Positions 1 to 8,598 of a stretch of DNA of 64,000 bases are shown here, one piece after another (within the stretch, counting starts at the first letter, position 1; each line of letters opens with the position of its first letter). The position numbers and the translations under genes are program-made. The stretch is taken from contig JAUSLJ010000006.1 of assembly GCA_030646715.1 (NCBI GenBank), positions 1-64,000 on the forward strand. Direction: 5' to 3'. This DNA comes from Agitococcus sp. (GTDB taxonomy: Bacteria > Pseudomonadota > Gammaproteobacteria > Pseudomonadales > Moraxellaceae). Below the pieces are notes generated by a model. It saw only the letters and a list, made by a program, of their open reading frames with translations, was not told where the DNA came from and made no database searches.

Positions 1-2250
1 GTCGTAGGTATTGCCTGCCGTTGGCGCCCTGTTGTACATGCCTGCGTCATCAGAACCATACACGCCACCCAGAATGTCATCCCCTGCACCGCCACGCAGG
101 ATATCGGCGCCATCACCGCCATCCAAGGTGTCATTGCCCTCACCACCCAGAAGGGTGTCGTCTGCGCTGCTGCCCGTAATAACGTCATTTCCGGCCAGTC
201 CGTACACTACTCCGGTGCTGGTCAGTACCATGACATCCGACCCTTCTGCACCAATATGTAGAGGTAGGGGGGTTCCTGCAAGGCCTAGTGCTATTACTTT
301 GTCATATGCCGTCGCCGAATCCGCGAAGAGTGCTTTAAAGGCAACGAAACTTGGGCTGGTGTCCAGCCCAAACTGTTTGACACTGTGGCTGAATTCGTAA
401 AGCGATTGAACCGAGTTGCTGGTCCCTGTCGATAAATTCGCAGTCAAGTTAGCGGTAGCTCCTGTAAAATCAGGAACCATCGCACCAGTTGCCTCTTCAA
501 TGGAAAACGTTACCCCTTCCCACACTTGCTTTAGCTGTGCTTGGACCAAGTACTGCGAGTAATAACTATCCACAATTTCTTGATACGCGCCTTTTAATGT
601 GATAGCCGCATTAGCGTTAGGATTTGGCCCGTCTAGCCCTACATATGCTTGTCCATAGATTTTTTCAACTACAGCTAATTGGCGAGCATCTATGCTAAGA
701 CCCCGGGAACCTGCGACTACTGTGGTGACCCCCGTCCATTGTTGCAACATCGCTTCAAATTGGGTTCTAAGAGACTTCAAGTCCGTTGACGAAACCAAAG
801 TAGCAACTTGAGCTGCCAGCACGGAATCACGAGCCATAGCCTGATGCAAGGAATACACATTACCCAGCCCGTCCAAGTCAGGTAAATCCGCAATAGTGTC
901 GGATACGAGCACCCAGTCCTTCGCTACTGAATCTGTCGTATTTCTAGAAAATAGAAAGCTATTAGCCGCCCCTACCGTACTATCCGTTCGAATGAAGCTC
1001 CCTTGCTGATTTAAAATTGCGCCATTTCCCACTGCTTGGTTCACCGTAACAGCAGCTATGCTGACCGACAAAACGCCGGCATCCGCCATTGACAACAGCT
1101 CTCCCTCGTCGGTGAAGCCGTCAGAATTACTATCGCGCCAAACTTGCAGGCTTCCCCAAGCAAGGTCGTTCGCGTCTACCTTTCCATCTGCATTTGAGTC
1201 TAACGCTGCAAGTGCTTGAAATCCGGTTGTAGCCATAGTTCCATTTGGAAGTAGCGTTTGGTCCCCCAGTAACTCACGACCACTATCGATGGACCCGTTA
1301 CCGTTTAAGTCCCGAACCAGCAGACCGTCTTCTGGCCCTACCCAAGCGGTAGTCTCTGCGAATCCAGTTGCATCCATATCAAATCGAAGAACGTCATTTT
1401 GAGCTATCGTTGAAATGACTCCGTCACGATTTAGGTCCAAGGCTAGTGGGTCCCGTGGACGGGCTTGGGCCGATGCCAAAGGAACTAAATTAAACAGAAC
1501 GGACGCTAGTTCTTTTGACGGTTGAATAAAATTTAAAAAGTCGGCCAATAACGAAGGCGCAGGATGTGAGTCCATTGCCAAAGGGGTTCCCTTATACGTC
1601 TCACTTTTTGGACGCAAAAACATTTCAACAGTCTGCGCATCCTGGTCATAGAGCCCTAACACAGTATCGTTAGCCGTTACCTCCTTAACTGCAGAATAGA
1701 CATCGGCAGGAAAATCTTTTGCTGTAAGGTGCCTTGGAGGGACACTGAAAGTCGAATATTTTGGTCCATTATTTAACACAGCGCCTACCTTTAGCGCACC
1801 AGCTTGGTCGTAGGCGTTTTTAAGGCGCCCGTCTCGGTCATCCCGTCGTTTATCATGACTTTTAGCCAAATTACCCAAGGAGTGCATCACAATTCCTACC
1901 CCTTTAATCGGGTCCCAGTACTTAACAATACCCGTATGCTGCGCCCAAATAATGATGTCCCCCGGTTTTACGTCCTTATTCTCAATGTGATTAAAATCTG
2001 CCGACGTTTTGAGTCCAGCAACCCTCTGGTACTTTATGTCAAATCCTGCAGCTCGAAGAGAGGCGTTCACGAGATTACTGCAGTCCACCTCTAGCCGGCC
2101 GTAACCTGCCTGCCCAGGAATGTTAGTCTCCACCGCGTAGGCGAATCCATTTGAGGCGGTTCGGTCATGCTGCCCATATTCGTATTTTGTCGTTCCGGAC
2201 AGAAAAAGAGTTTCAGCTTGTAACAAAATATTTTCAGTTGTTGTAGTCAT
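1..2250 (-). CDS. RTX calcium-binding protein with NlpC/P60-like N-terminal domain (3' end cut by window)
   Basis: The frame is open from ATG at 2250 to base 1, about 750 residues, and the C-terminus lies outside. Residues 51-110 look like an NlpC/P60 cysteine peptidase or amidase: DCSNLV with candidate nucleophile Cys57, and HTGIV with candidate His105. Residues about 265-350 hold Asp-rich EF-hand/dockerin-like stretches (LDLNRDG, DLNGNG, LDSNADG, WRDSNSDG) typical of FrpC-like RTX proteins. Residues about 660-735 carry RTX nonapeptides (GGEGNDTLDG, GGAGDDILGG). RTX proteins are normally exported by type I secretion and fold on calcium; no T1SS genes are visible here. There is no Sec signal. 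It is the last gene of an operon with two secreted proteins, 9 bp after its neighbour. A cell-wall hydrolase effector is plausible but inferred. Confidence 0.85.
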   Translation of the reverse strand, partial: MTTTTENILLQAETLFLSGTTKYEYGQHDRTASNGFAYAVETNIPGQAGYGRLEVDCSNLVNASLRAAGFDIKYQRVAGLKTSADFNHIENKDVKPGDIIIWAQHTGIVKYWDPIKGVGIVMHSLGNLAKSHDKRRDDRDGRLKNAYDQAGALKVGAVLNNGPKYSTFSVPPRHLTAKDFPADVYSAVKEVTANDTVLGLYDQDAQTVEMFLRPKSETYKGTPLAMDSHPAPSLLADFLNFIQPSKELASVLFNLVPLASAQARPRDPLALDLNRDGVISTIAQNDVLRFDMDATGFAETTAWVGPEDGLLVRDLNGNGSIDSGRELLGDQTLLPNGTMATTGFQALAALDSNADGKVDANDLAWGSLQVWRDSNSDGFTDEGELLSMADAGVLSVSIAAVTVNQAVGNGAILNQQGSFIRTDSTVGAANSFLFSRNTTDSVAKDWVLVSDTIADLPDLDGLGNVYSLHQAMARDSVLAAQVATLVSSTDLKSLRTQFEAMLQQWTGVTTVVAGSRGLSIDARQLAVVEKIYGQAYVGLDGPNPNANAAITLKGAYQEIVDSYYSQYLVQAQLKQVWEGVTFSIEEATGAMVPDFTGATANLTANLSTGTSNSVQSLYEFSHSVKQFGLDTSPSFVAFKALFADSATAYDKVIALGLAGTPLPLHIGAEGSDVMVLTSTGVVYGLAGNDVITGSSADDTLLGGEGNDTLDGGDGADILRGGAGDDILGGVYGSDDAGMYNRAPTAGNTYD

Positions 2251-2259
2251 AAAAGAGGA

Positions 2260-3000
2260 TTAATGGTTAAGAATTAAAGGTAATAGAGCACCCAAAAGGA
2301 CGCCATTACGACGCCCCACCGGTACGTACACAAGTCCGTGGCTGCTAAAACTAGAGGGACTTCCTATGCTGTTTGGCCCTTTTAGTGGAACACAATTAGC
2401 ACAGGAGTATTGCAGTATGACAACTAGTTGGTCGGGACCGACACTGTTTACCAGAATAGAGTCCAGCGTAGGCCTGTCACTCGCTATTCGGAGTCCAATT
2501 GAGGGAGAGACGTCACAGTCCCCAACGTCTTTAAATTCCGTCCACACATTTAATCGGTTGGCAGCCCCCAAGGTTTTAACGCACCAGTCCGCTTTTGTTG
2601 CCTCTCTCGTTAAGGACAAGCCCTCTAATTCGGCCAGCACGCTAAAAAGTGCTTGCTTACGTGCCGGCAAATAAAAGGTGTCTTTTGAGTAATTCTCATT
2701 TGCCCAATAAATGGGCCTCCCCCTAAAGTACAACCCGCTACGATACGCGACCCCTCCTTCCGCTATGTCGGCATCCATTTGAGTCGATAGCCTAATTACT
2801 CCTGTAGTGATTGGTTCTCCTATCAATCTAAGGTAGCCTGAAGGGGTTACTCCTAGTAACGTGTCTTTTATAGATTTTTTTGTTAATTTAAGAGTTGTAG
2901 TCTGTTTTTTTTCAGCGGCATACGAAGTAGCATCCGCAAGTAAGAAGATACTTAAGAAAAGGATAGAAAAACGTTTTTTTGAAACTAAGGTTATGGGCAT
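2260..3000 (-). CDS. Secreted protein of unknown function, copy 1 of a tandem pair
   Basis: This 246-residue protein starts with a Sec signal peptide (MPITLVSKKRF, a hydrophobic stretch, then SYAA as likely cleavage site). It is clearly paralogous to the next gene upstream: 24 of 25 residues agree around ADIAEGGVAYRSGLYF-GRPIYWAN. Conserved cysteines lie near WCVKTL, GDCDVSPS and YSCANCVPLKGP. I recognise no family. It sits 9 bp before the RTX gene, so co-transcription is likely. It could be a periplasmic partner or immunity-like protein for the RTX product; this is inference from position only. Confidence 0.8.
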   Translation of the reverse strand: MPITLVSKKRFSILFLSIFLLADATSYAAEKKQTTTLKLTKKSIKDTLLGVTPSGYLRLIGEPITTGVIRLSTQMDADIAEGGVAYRSGLYFRGRPIYWANENYSKDTFYLPARKQALFSVLAELEGLSLTREATKADWCVKTLGAANRLNVWTEFKDVGDCDVSPSIGLRIASDRPTLDSILVNSVGPDQLVVILQYSCANCVPLKGPNSIGSPSSFSSHGLVYVPVGRRNGVLLGALLPLILNH

Positions 3001-3024
3001 AAAAAGCTTTCGAGTAAGAGTGGA

Positions 3025-3780
3025 TTAAGGTTTAAGAATTAAAGGTAATAGCACGCCTAAAAGCGAACCTACCTGCGGACTGGAGGGCACGTACGCGAGT
3101 CCCTGGCTGCTAAAACTGGAAAGTCCTCGAGTAGCCGCTGGCCCTTTTAGTGGAACACAATGGGCGCATGAATACTGTAGAGTAACAATTAATCGGTTGG
3201 GGCCATCCTCTGAGTCGCCAGTGTCTACGAGAATTGAATCCAAAATAGGGTTATCGTCACCTAATTTAAACCCGATAGAGGGAGATGACTCACACTCCTG
3301 CCTGTCTCTAAATTCCGTTCTAACACTAAGGTGGTTGGCCGCAGCTAAGTTATTGAGGCACCATTCTGACTTTGTCGCTCCTCTAACTAATGACAAGTCT
3401 TCTAATTCCGACAGCACTTTAAAAAGTGCTTGCTTACGCGATGGAAGATAAGCTATGCCTTTTGAAAAATTTGAATTGGCCCAGTAAATGGGGCGTCCTT
3501 TGAAATAGAGCCCACTCCGATATGCGACCCCTCCTTCCGCTATATCGGCATCCATTTGTGCTGATAGTCGAATGACTCCTTCCGCAATAGGGTCCCCCAT
3601 CAATACCATGTGACTTGAAGGGGTTAGCCCCAACAACGACACCTTTAATGATTCTCTTGTCAATTTGGAAGTTAGCTTCAGGTTTTTGTTGTCAGCTGCG
3701 TACGAAGGCATACTAATAAGCGAAATGACACTTAGAAAAAGGGTAGAAAAACGTTTTTTTGAAAATAAGTTTAAGGGCAT
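3025..3780 (-). CDS. Secreted protein of unknown function, copy 2 of a tandem pair
   Basis: First gene of the RTX operon, 251 residues from the chosen start. The frame opens at 3801, but the ATG at 3780 aligns exactly with the start of its paralogue (MPLNLFSKKRF versus MPITLVSKKRF), and both starts follow the same bases (ctcgaaagcttt). It has a Sec signal peptide ending near PSYAAD, and the same cysteine pattern as the paralogue (WCLNNL, QECESSPS, YSCAHCVPLKGP). Function unknown. A -10-like AT-rich stretch lies near 3822-3835 upstream. Confidence 0.8.
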   Translation of the reverse strand: MPLNLFSKKRFSTLFLSVISLISMPSYAADNKNLKLTSKLTRESLKVSLLGLTPSSHMVLMGDPIAEGVIRLSAQMDADIAEGGVAYRSGLYFKGRPIYWANSNFSKGIAYLPSRKQALFKVLSELEDLSLVRGATKSEWCLNNLAAANHLSVRTEFRDRQECESSPSIGFKLGDDNPILDSILVDTGDSEDGPNRLIVTLQYSCAHCVPLKGPAATRGLSSFSSQGLAYVPSSPQVGSLLGVLLPLILKP

Positions 3781-3986
3781 AGAAAGCTTTCGAGTAAGCA
3801 TTGAGAATACATTTTAGAATTAAAGAATTCTATATATCCTGACGTCGTGCAAGCGGCTAAAGACTCTGGTCTGTCCGTTTCGTTTATATTGGCTCAACAA
3901 ACTAAGGAGAAAAAACAGTAAGGCGTTCCCCTATTCTAGAGGGATAACTAAGGCTACCGGACGTTTGAAAAATGTAACGACATGAC

Positions 3987-4838
3987 CTAAAGCACATGCC
4001 CAAAATAGTGCTGTAGCCGGTCTTGGTTGATACCATTCTCACTACGCCACCAGCACGCGGGATAGGGCATATCCACGAAATGCCGGTCGGGGAGCCGTCT
4101 CTTGTTGTAAGGAACAAACTGCTCCGCAAAGCCGGGGTGTTCAGGGGTCGCAAGAATCCCACAGTACCCAAGAATGGCGACAAGGTTGTCTCGTTCAGAC
4201 TTGTTAGACTTGAGCACTTTTGACAGGTGCGCTTGCAACGCAGCACTGGACACCCTTGGAGGCAAGCCAGCAATTGCCGTCAGTAAGCTATGAAAAATCT
4301 GGATATCTTCCGAAGTGGGCGAAGGTACTTCTGACTCCAGAAAAAGTTCCAGGTCTAGCGCCGCGTATTCGGGGAAATCGTGCCGGGTCCCCCCCCACTT
4401 AAAACGTTCAAAATTGAAGATGCTCAAATCCGTGGCGCCATCAGTCAGCCACATGCCACAATCGCTACAGGGGTTCCGTCCCTGTTGTTCAGGAGGATGG
4501 TCGGGCATCGCGTGGAACACAGCATAACTTCCGAGAGCCGAGCGCCAATCGAGCCTACGCGTGGAGAGGCTGGCTAGAAATGCGTCCGCAACCCACCGGC
4601 TATCCACCTTTCCAATGAGTTCTAACAGCCGCGAAACCGTTTGTACATGGTTAGGGACTACCGCATCGAACATGACGCGTTTGCTCTTGGCATGCTCAAA
4701 GTCAGCAAGTGCTGCCTGAGGGCTAACGTCCCGGTTCCACCCCGCTCTTGACCAGTAGGTGTCGAACAAAATTTTGAGCGCGCGTTTATCGGGCGGGCTC
4801 GTGCCACCTGAAGAGGCAACTACGGTCTCCTTAGTCAT
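3987..4838 (-). CDS. Conserved hypothetical protein with a CxxC pair
   Basis: This 283-residue soluble protein shows YWSRAGW near the N-terminus, a Cys pair in NPCSDCGMWL near residue 125, and a C-terminal segment rich in Trp, His and Tyr (YPACWWRSENG, then QHYFGHVL). It looks like a family that I cannot name. It starts inside the end of the nucleoside deoxyribosyltransferase-like gene (8 bp overlap), so the two are translationally coupled and probably work together. Confidence 0.75.
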   Translation of the reverse strand: MTKETVVASSGGTSPPDKRALKILFDTYWSRAGWNRDVSPQAALADFEHAKSKRVMFDAVVPNHVQTVSRLLELIGKVDSRWVADAFLASLSTRRLDWRSALGSYAVFHAMPDHPPEQQGRNPCSDCGMWLTDGATDLSIFNFERFKWGGTRHDFPEYAALDLELFLESEVPSPTSEDIQIFHSLLTAIAGLPPRVSSAALQAHLSKVLKSNKSERDNLVAILGYCGILATPEHPGFAEQFVPYNKRRLPDRHFVDMPYPACWWRSENGINQDRLQHYFGHVL

Positions 4839-5613
4839 TTAATTCTTTCTGGAGCGTAGCAACCAACCCATCGAGCCGACGCGGTTTCCGATTGAACCCA
4901 TCGAGCATGTGCTGCGCTTCAGCGCTGGCAAAAACATGCGGTGCGCATTGCTTCAATAGTAGTCGCAATTCTGCAATGCGTTGTGCCCCTTCTAAGATGG
5001 CGGCATTGGCGACGCCATCCTCACTTTGAATGTCTTCTGACAAGATTGTTAGCGCGTGCGCCAATACTGCGGAAGATGTCCGGGGCATTGCCGTGGCATT
5101 CATGCTGTTTTCGGAACGTAATAGGCGCGCCAGTGCTGTCAGCGCACTCAATAGCGTTGTGTCCAGCGACTCATGCACTACGAGTCCTTCCGCACGCACT
5201 CTCAAGTCCAGATATTTGCACTTTACCGCAGTACTTGGGCGCCCATAACTGAGTTTTCCAGAATGCAGGTCCTCCCCTAATTCGAAGTTGGTGGTGAACG
5301 CCGGCATGCCAAGGTCAGAACGGTTGATGTCAATAACGCGCGGTACCCAAAATACGAGATGCGTGGCCAGTTCGCGCGCGCGGCACTCCCAGTCAATTTG
5401 ATTGTCGTAACTAATGTCAGTGGCACTTTCCCCATAAAAAAGGCTACGAGGAATCGGGATAAGCACCGTACCCTCGAACTGCTTTGATTTCAAAATATTA
5501 AGAGCTGCATGGCGCCAATCAACTTGGTCGCATGCTCGAGGGGATGGCCCTGCTAAAAAGAGGGAATGAGCAAGGCTATTCGGCAGCCGCTGGTCAGAAA
5601 AGATAAGTTGCAT
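4831..5613 (-). CDS. Nucleoside 2-deoxyribosyltransferase-like protein
   Basis: Residues about 15-140 resemble the Nuc_deoxyrib_tr_2 type: SLFLAGPSPR, then GTVLIPIPR, a Tyr/Asn/Gln-rich QIDWECRARELA helix, FWVPR, TTNFELGEDL and GKLSYGRP. In that fold, used for nucleotide or nucleoside N-glycosidic bonds, the GPSPR and WE regions line the nucleotide site. The C-terminal half (residues 150-260) is helical and matches nothing I know. It overlaps the downstream unknown gene by 8 bp. A role in nucleotide sensing or modification is inferred from the fold only. Confidence 0.7.
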   Translation of the reverse strand: MQLIFSDQRLPNSLAHSLFLAGPSPRACDQVDWRHAALNILKSKQFEGTVLIPIPRSLFYGESATDISYDNQIDWECRARELATHLVFWVPRVIDINRSDLGMPAFTTNFELGEDLHSGKLSYGRPSTAVKCKYLDLRVRAEGLVVHESLDTTLLSALTALARLLRSENSMNATAMPRTSSAVLAHALTILSEDIQSEDGVANAAILEGAQRIAELRLLLKQCAPHVFASAEAQHMLDGFNRKPRRLDGLVATLQKELND

Positions 5614-5691
5614 GAGAGAGCTTTCGAAGAGGCAGACATACTATAGGTTCCACGTTTATTGGGCCTCGGTGTTGACTGCTCGATATTCTGA

Positions 5692-6135
5692 TTAATTGGC
5701 GCTGTAGGTGTATTGACGAAGTGCTCGCATCTGCCGCCATATCTGAAATCGGAAGTACTGCCCCACTACCGCCGTTATTAGCTTACTTGCTACCCCGGGT
5801 GCCGTCGCAACATGGACCGTCACCAGCAACCGGCTTCCTCCCAAGGGAAGGGGGGTAATTTTCCAGCAGATGGCAAGGTTTTTCCATGGCCCCTTACTGT
5901 CTACCAGGCGCACTGTTGCAAGCGTAGGTGGCTGGTAAACACTGTAGACCATGGTAACGGTCGGTCCCCATTTACCGCGGTACGTGACAAACACGCCAGT
6001 CGCCAAATCCGGTTCATCGAGCAAGTACACCTGCGGAAAGCACGGGTCCCATTGCTGGCGCTGGGTATAGTCGTGTAACAAGGCGAATAACACGTCAGGT
6101 GCCACGGCGACATCACAAGAAGAACGTATTTTCAT
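5692..6135 (-). CDS. SRPBCC (START-like) family protein
   Basis: This 147-residue protein has the layout of polyketide cyclase/SRPBCC proteins: a first strand (MKIRSSCDVAVAPDVLFALL), helix and turn (DYTQRQQWDPCF), repeated beta strands, and a long C-terminal helix (YFRFQIWRQMRALRQY). Such folds bind hydrophobic ligands; the ligand is unknown. It follows the SIMPL-domain gene by 6 bp, so they form a two-gene unit. Confidence 0.75.
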   Translation of the reverse strand: MKIRSSCDVAVAPDVLFALLHDYTQRQQWDPCFPQVYLLDEPDLATGVFVTYRGKWGPTVTMVYSVYQPPTLATVRLVDSKGPWKNLAICWKITPLPLGGSRLLVTVHVATAPGVASKLITAVVGQYFRFQIWRQMRALRQYTYSAN

Positions 6136-6141
6136 GACGGC

Positions 6142-6807
6142 CTAGTCCCCCAAACTTACCAAGCCTGTCACGAACACGGAGACTTCGCTGTCACCCCCTT
6201 CTATCGGAAGGTTAGCCATGCTTTTATCTGCACGTGTGGTACTCATCATCGCCATGGGACTAGGCATGCCCCCGCTGTTATTCTGGCCTACCGTTAATTC
6301 TTTAATCTCATAACGGGGGTAACCAAATGCGGTAGCGGTGGCGAGGGCTTTTTGTTTAAAATTGGCGGCAACGACAGTGAGCAACGCTTTTTCTTCTTTG
6401 TCTTTGCGAATATTAGATAGCCTAAAATACACGTTTGTAATTTGTAACTTTTGGGTCAATCGTCCTGTTAAAGTCGCAAGCGCTTTCATATCTAAAGAAG
6501 TCAGCAGAATGTCGCCACGCACCTGCCATCCAGTTTTTTGACCACTACTCCAAGTAGGATAGGTCCACACGCTCCCCAGCTTGGCCTGCACACCGGCCGT
6601 CAGCGTGGCCTCTTTGATGGCATTGTTGAGTGTTATTAAGACGGCGTCAGTGAGTGGGGTGGCGTCGGCACCCTCACGAGTAATCGCTAAATTCACGACC
6701 ATCTCATCGTTGGGCACTTGAATTTTAGCCTCAGCCGAAAGGCTAAGGGTTGCCCCCGCAAATGCGTACAAAGGGGTGAGTAATAGTACGGCAGCTAGTT
6801 TTTTCAT
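6142..6807 (-). CDS. Periplasmic SIMPL domain (DUF541) protein
   Basis: The protein is 221 residues with a Sec signal peptide (MKKLAAVLLLTPLYAFA) followed by the SIMPL signature: beta-rich ATLSLSAEAKIQVPNDEMVV, a central YPTWSSGQKTGWQVRGDI strand region and a C-terminal SEVSVFVTGLV strand. SIMPL proteins are periplasmic or outer-membrane associated and poorly understood, with some links to oxidative stress. It is the first gene of a pair with the SRPBCC protein. Confidence 0.85.
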   Translation of the reverse strand: MKKLAAVLLLTPLYAFAGATLSLSAEAKIQVPNDEMVVNLAITREGADATPLTDAVLITLNNAIKEATLTAGVQAKLGSVWTYPTWSSGQKTGWQVRGDILLTSLDMKALATLTGRLTQKLQITNVYFRLSNIRKDKEEKALLTVVAANFKQKALATATAFGYPRYEIKELTVGQNNSGGMPSPMAMMSTTRADKSMANLPIEGGDSEVSVFVTGLVSLGD

Positions 6808-6960
6808 GAGATAAGCAGAGGGTGAGTCGCGGCCGAGATGGCGCGTTAGTTACTATAGCAACCGCGTTTGTGACCTTGATGCCGGGCCCTCTTTGCTTGT
6901 TTTTGTGCCTGTTGCTTAGCCAAGAGTTTCCTAGGGGATTCCTCCGTACGCCCTCCCTTT

Positions 6961-7002
6961 TACAACACAATAAACGTGCCGTCGTACAACACAATAAACG
7001 TG
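6961..7002. repeat. Two direct copies of an 18-bp sequence, 24-bp period
   Basis: tacaacacaataaacgtg occurs at 6961-6978 and again at 6985-7002. It lies in a gap of about 285 bp between convergent or tandem minus-strand units. An iteron, a regulatory pair or chance slippage are all possible. Confidence 0.5.
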
Positions 7003-7045
7003 TGGCCGTTGTGCAATTTAAGCAACACGCGAACCCCGTCAAAGC

Positions 7046-7079
7046 AAAAAAATCTCCCAACGCATAGCGAAGGGAGATT
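7046..7079 (-). terminator. Rho-independent terminator
   Basis: An 8-bp stem (AATCTCCC with GGGAGATT) is followed on the minus strand by a run of seven T. It lies 15 bp after the stop of the upstream minus-strand gene. Confidence 0.85.
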
Positions 7080-7093
7080 GAAATCATTAACGT

Positions 7094-7825
7094 TTAGGCG
7101 TCAAGTGCGACGTCTTCAAGTAAGTGCTTTTCCTCGAGATTCTCGATAACGTCACGAAGTACCCCACGAACACGGTCCAAGTCTTCGTCTTCTTCCTCGA
7201 TTAAACCAAGAGTATTGCACCAAACGCCAAACCAACCGTCATCTAATTCCGGTACTTGAGCGCCCACAAAACGGACGTCACAATTCTTAATATTGTCAAA
7301 ATCCACCTTAGCAAATGCGCTGGTGCGTTCAATACCCTCATCAGGGGAGAAAGAAATGTCCAATTCACAATTTATTTGGAACGTGCCTTTCAATACAGCA
7401 ACCTCTCCCATATTTTGCGTGGCCACGATATCGGGACAAATGCGGAGTTCGCCGGCAAACGTTCTTAAGCTAAAGCACTCGTCCGCATTGTCTTCAATCG
7501 TTTGCCAGCTCACTCCATTATTGGCATCATAGCGTCGTTTCGTGTAAAACAGGACCTCAAAAGCTTCTTGCTTACAAAGGTCGGGACGCTTTTCAAGCAC
7601 TTCGTAAATAGTCCACGAAAATTCAAAGCTTTCTTTAAATCCATTAAACTTAGATTCTTGCTTTTTAGGCCTCTTTTGCTCCGCAAGATACGTGTTGTAA
7701 TCACGATAGCCCTGCAGCTGAGCGACCAGTTCCAGGGTTTGCTGATGCCCCATCGTGGTCCCCGCCGTTGCAAAAGCGTCAGCGATAAGTTTCGTTTGGG
7801 TAGTGAAAGTAGGGGTGCGTTTCAT
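7094..7825 (-). CDS. Module-family protein A: Glyoxalase_8-like N-terminal module plus acidic C-terminal domain
   Basis: I place the start at ATG 7825, not at the longer frame start 7906, because TTGGAG sits 7 bases before it. The 243-residue protein begins with a helical module (residues about 8-48, GHQQTLELVAQLQGY, DYNTYLAEQ) that recurs in three other proteins in this window. It resembles the short N-terminal module seen in proteins annotated as glyoxalase superfamily on plasmids. The rest (residues 60-243) is beta-rich, with an acidic tail (EEEDEDLDR). No catalytic motif is visible. Single-gene unit with its own terminator. Confidence 0.75.
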   Translation of the reverse strand: MKRTPTFTTQTKLIADAFATAGTTMGHQQTLELVAQLQGYRDYNTYLAEQKRPKKQESKFNGFKESFEFSWTIYEVLEKRPDLCKQEAFEVLFYTKRRYDANNGVSWQTIEDNADECFSLRTFAGELRICPDIVATQNMGEVAVLKGTFQINCELDISFSPDEGIERTSAFAKVDFDNIKNCDVRFVGAQVPELDDGWFGVWCNTLGLIEEEDEDLDRVRGVLRDVIENLEEKHLLEDVALDA

Positions 7826-8026
7826 TTTGTTGACTCCAAGAATAATCGCGAAAACGCGAATGGTAAGGGGCCCCTCGTTGCCGACAACGTTCTCGCTATT
7901 TATCATAGAGAAATTGTGTGTTTGTGTACTGCCTTCATGTTCGCCATACCTTTGCAGGTGAGGGAAGCAGGTATGAATGTCCTATGAGGTATAGGCACCG
8001 AGGAAACAAACGATAATTAACTTGAC

Positions 8027-8058
8027 AAAAAAAGAGCCCAGTCTTAAGAGAGGGCTCA
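8027..8058 (-). terminator. Rho-independent terminator
   Basis: The hairpin GAGCCC/GGGCTC is followed on the minus strand by seven T. It serves the gene that ends at 8089. Confidence 0.85.
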
Positions 8059-8088
8059 TTGAATAATGTAACTAAGGCAAAAAAGGCA

Positions 8089-8457
8089 CTATTTCTCAGT
8101 AAAACACATCGACAAATAGGGTTGGCCTTCATTCGGCCCTGACTTGATTTTTTTCCACCAGGCTACGACATCGTAATGGCGGGCAAGACGGTCGGGGTCG
8201 GCGGGGTCCACAAAATTACCTTTAAAATCGGGAGATTTCTCGGAAAATTTAGACGCTTCCTTCATTTCGCCATGGCCCAGAACTCGGCCATCGCTGCTAC
8301 TTAATCGACTCTTTTCGATGCGAAATCCCCCAGGAATAACCGCGACGCATAGGCCACAGTCCCCGAAATCGACTAGGCATCCCTCGCCTACTAGGCCCAT
8401 GCGGTCCCTTCCATTAGCTGGAAAAAGATTGTAGCTTGTTTTGTCATTTTTACTCAT
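8089..8457 (-). CDS. Hypothetical protein
   Basis: This 122-residue soluble protein has a good ribosome site (AAAGGAAC) before its ATG. A central strand-rich part (GEGCLVDFGDCGLCVAVIPGG) precedes a charged C-terminal part (YDVVAWWKKIKSGPNEGQPYL). No family recognised. It is monocistronic, bounded by its own terminator. Confidence 0.65.
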   Translation of the reverse strand: MSKNDKTSYNLFPANGRDRMGLVGEGCLVDFGDCGLCVAVIPGGFRIEKSRLSSSDGRVLGHGEMKEASKFSEKSPDFKGNFVDPADPDRLARHYDVVAWWKKIKSGPNEGQPYLSMCFTEK

Positions 8458-8502
8458 ATTTGTTCCTTTAAGTTGAGCGTTCCTCCTCTTGTATAGGAAG
8501 GC

Positions 8503-8539
8503 AAAAAAAATGGCCCGCGGATAAGCAAGGCCATTTTTT
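8503..8539. terminator. Bidirectional hairpin terminator
   Basis: AAATGGCC pairs with GGCCATTT, with A-runs on the left and T-runs on the right, so it can work on both strands. It lies downstream of the TonB-like gene. Confidence 0.8.
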
Positions 8540-8598
8540 ACAGGAGTAAAATCAGCGTGTCGCTGACCCTATATCCAGGAGGTCAAATGTGGTGGAAC

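Larger units (their letters stand above)
2260..3797. repeat. Tandem gene duplication including the upstream leader
   Basis: The two secreted-protein genes are diverged tandem copies. The bases just upstream of both starts are also shared (gctttcgagtaag at 3006-3018 and 3785-3797, plus strand), so the duplicated unit includes the translation start region and not only the coding part. Confidence 0.75.

Noticed and set aside
11-400. Plus-strand open frame of 129 codons at the window start
   Set aside because: It is the antisense of the RTX repeats on the minus strand; its Ser/Pro-rich product mirrors the GGxGxD coding pattern.
3902-4273. Minus-strand frame of 123 codons
   Set aside because: It overlaps the better-supported 283-residue gene in another frame and has no recognisable composition or ribosome site.
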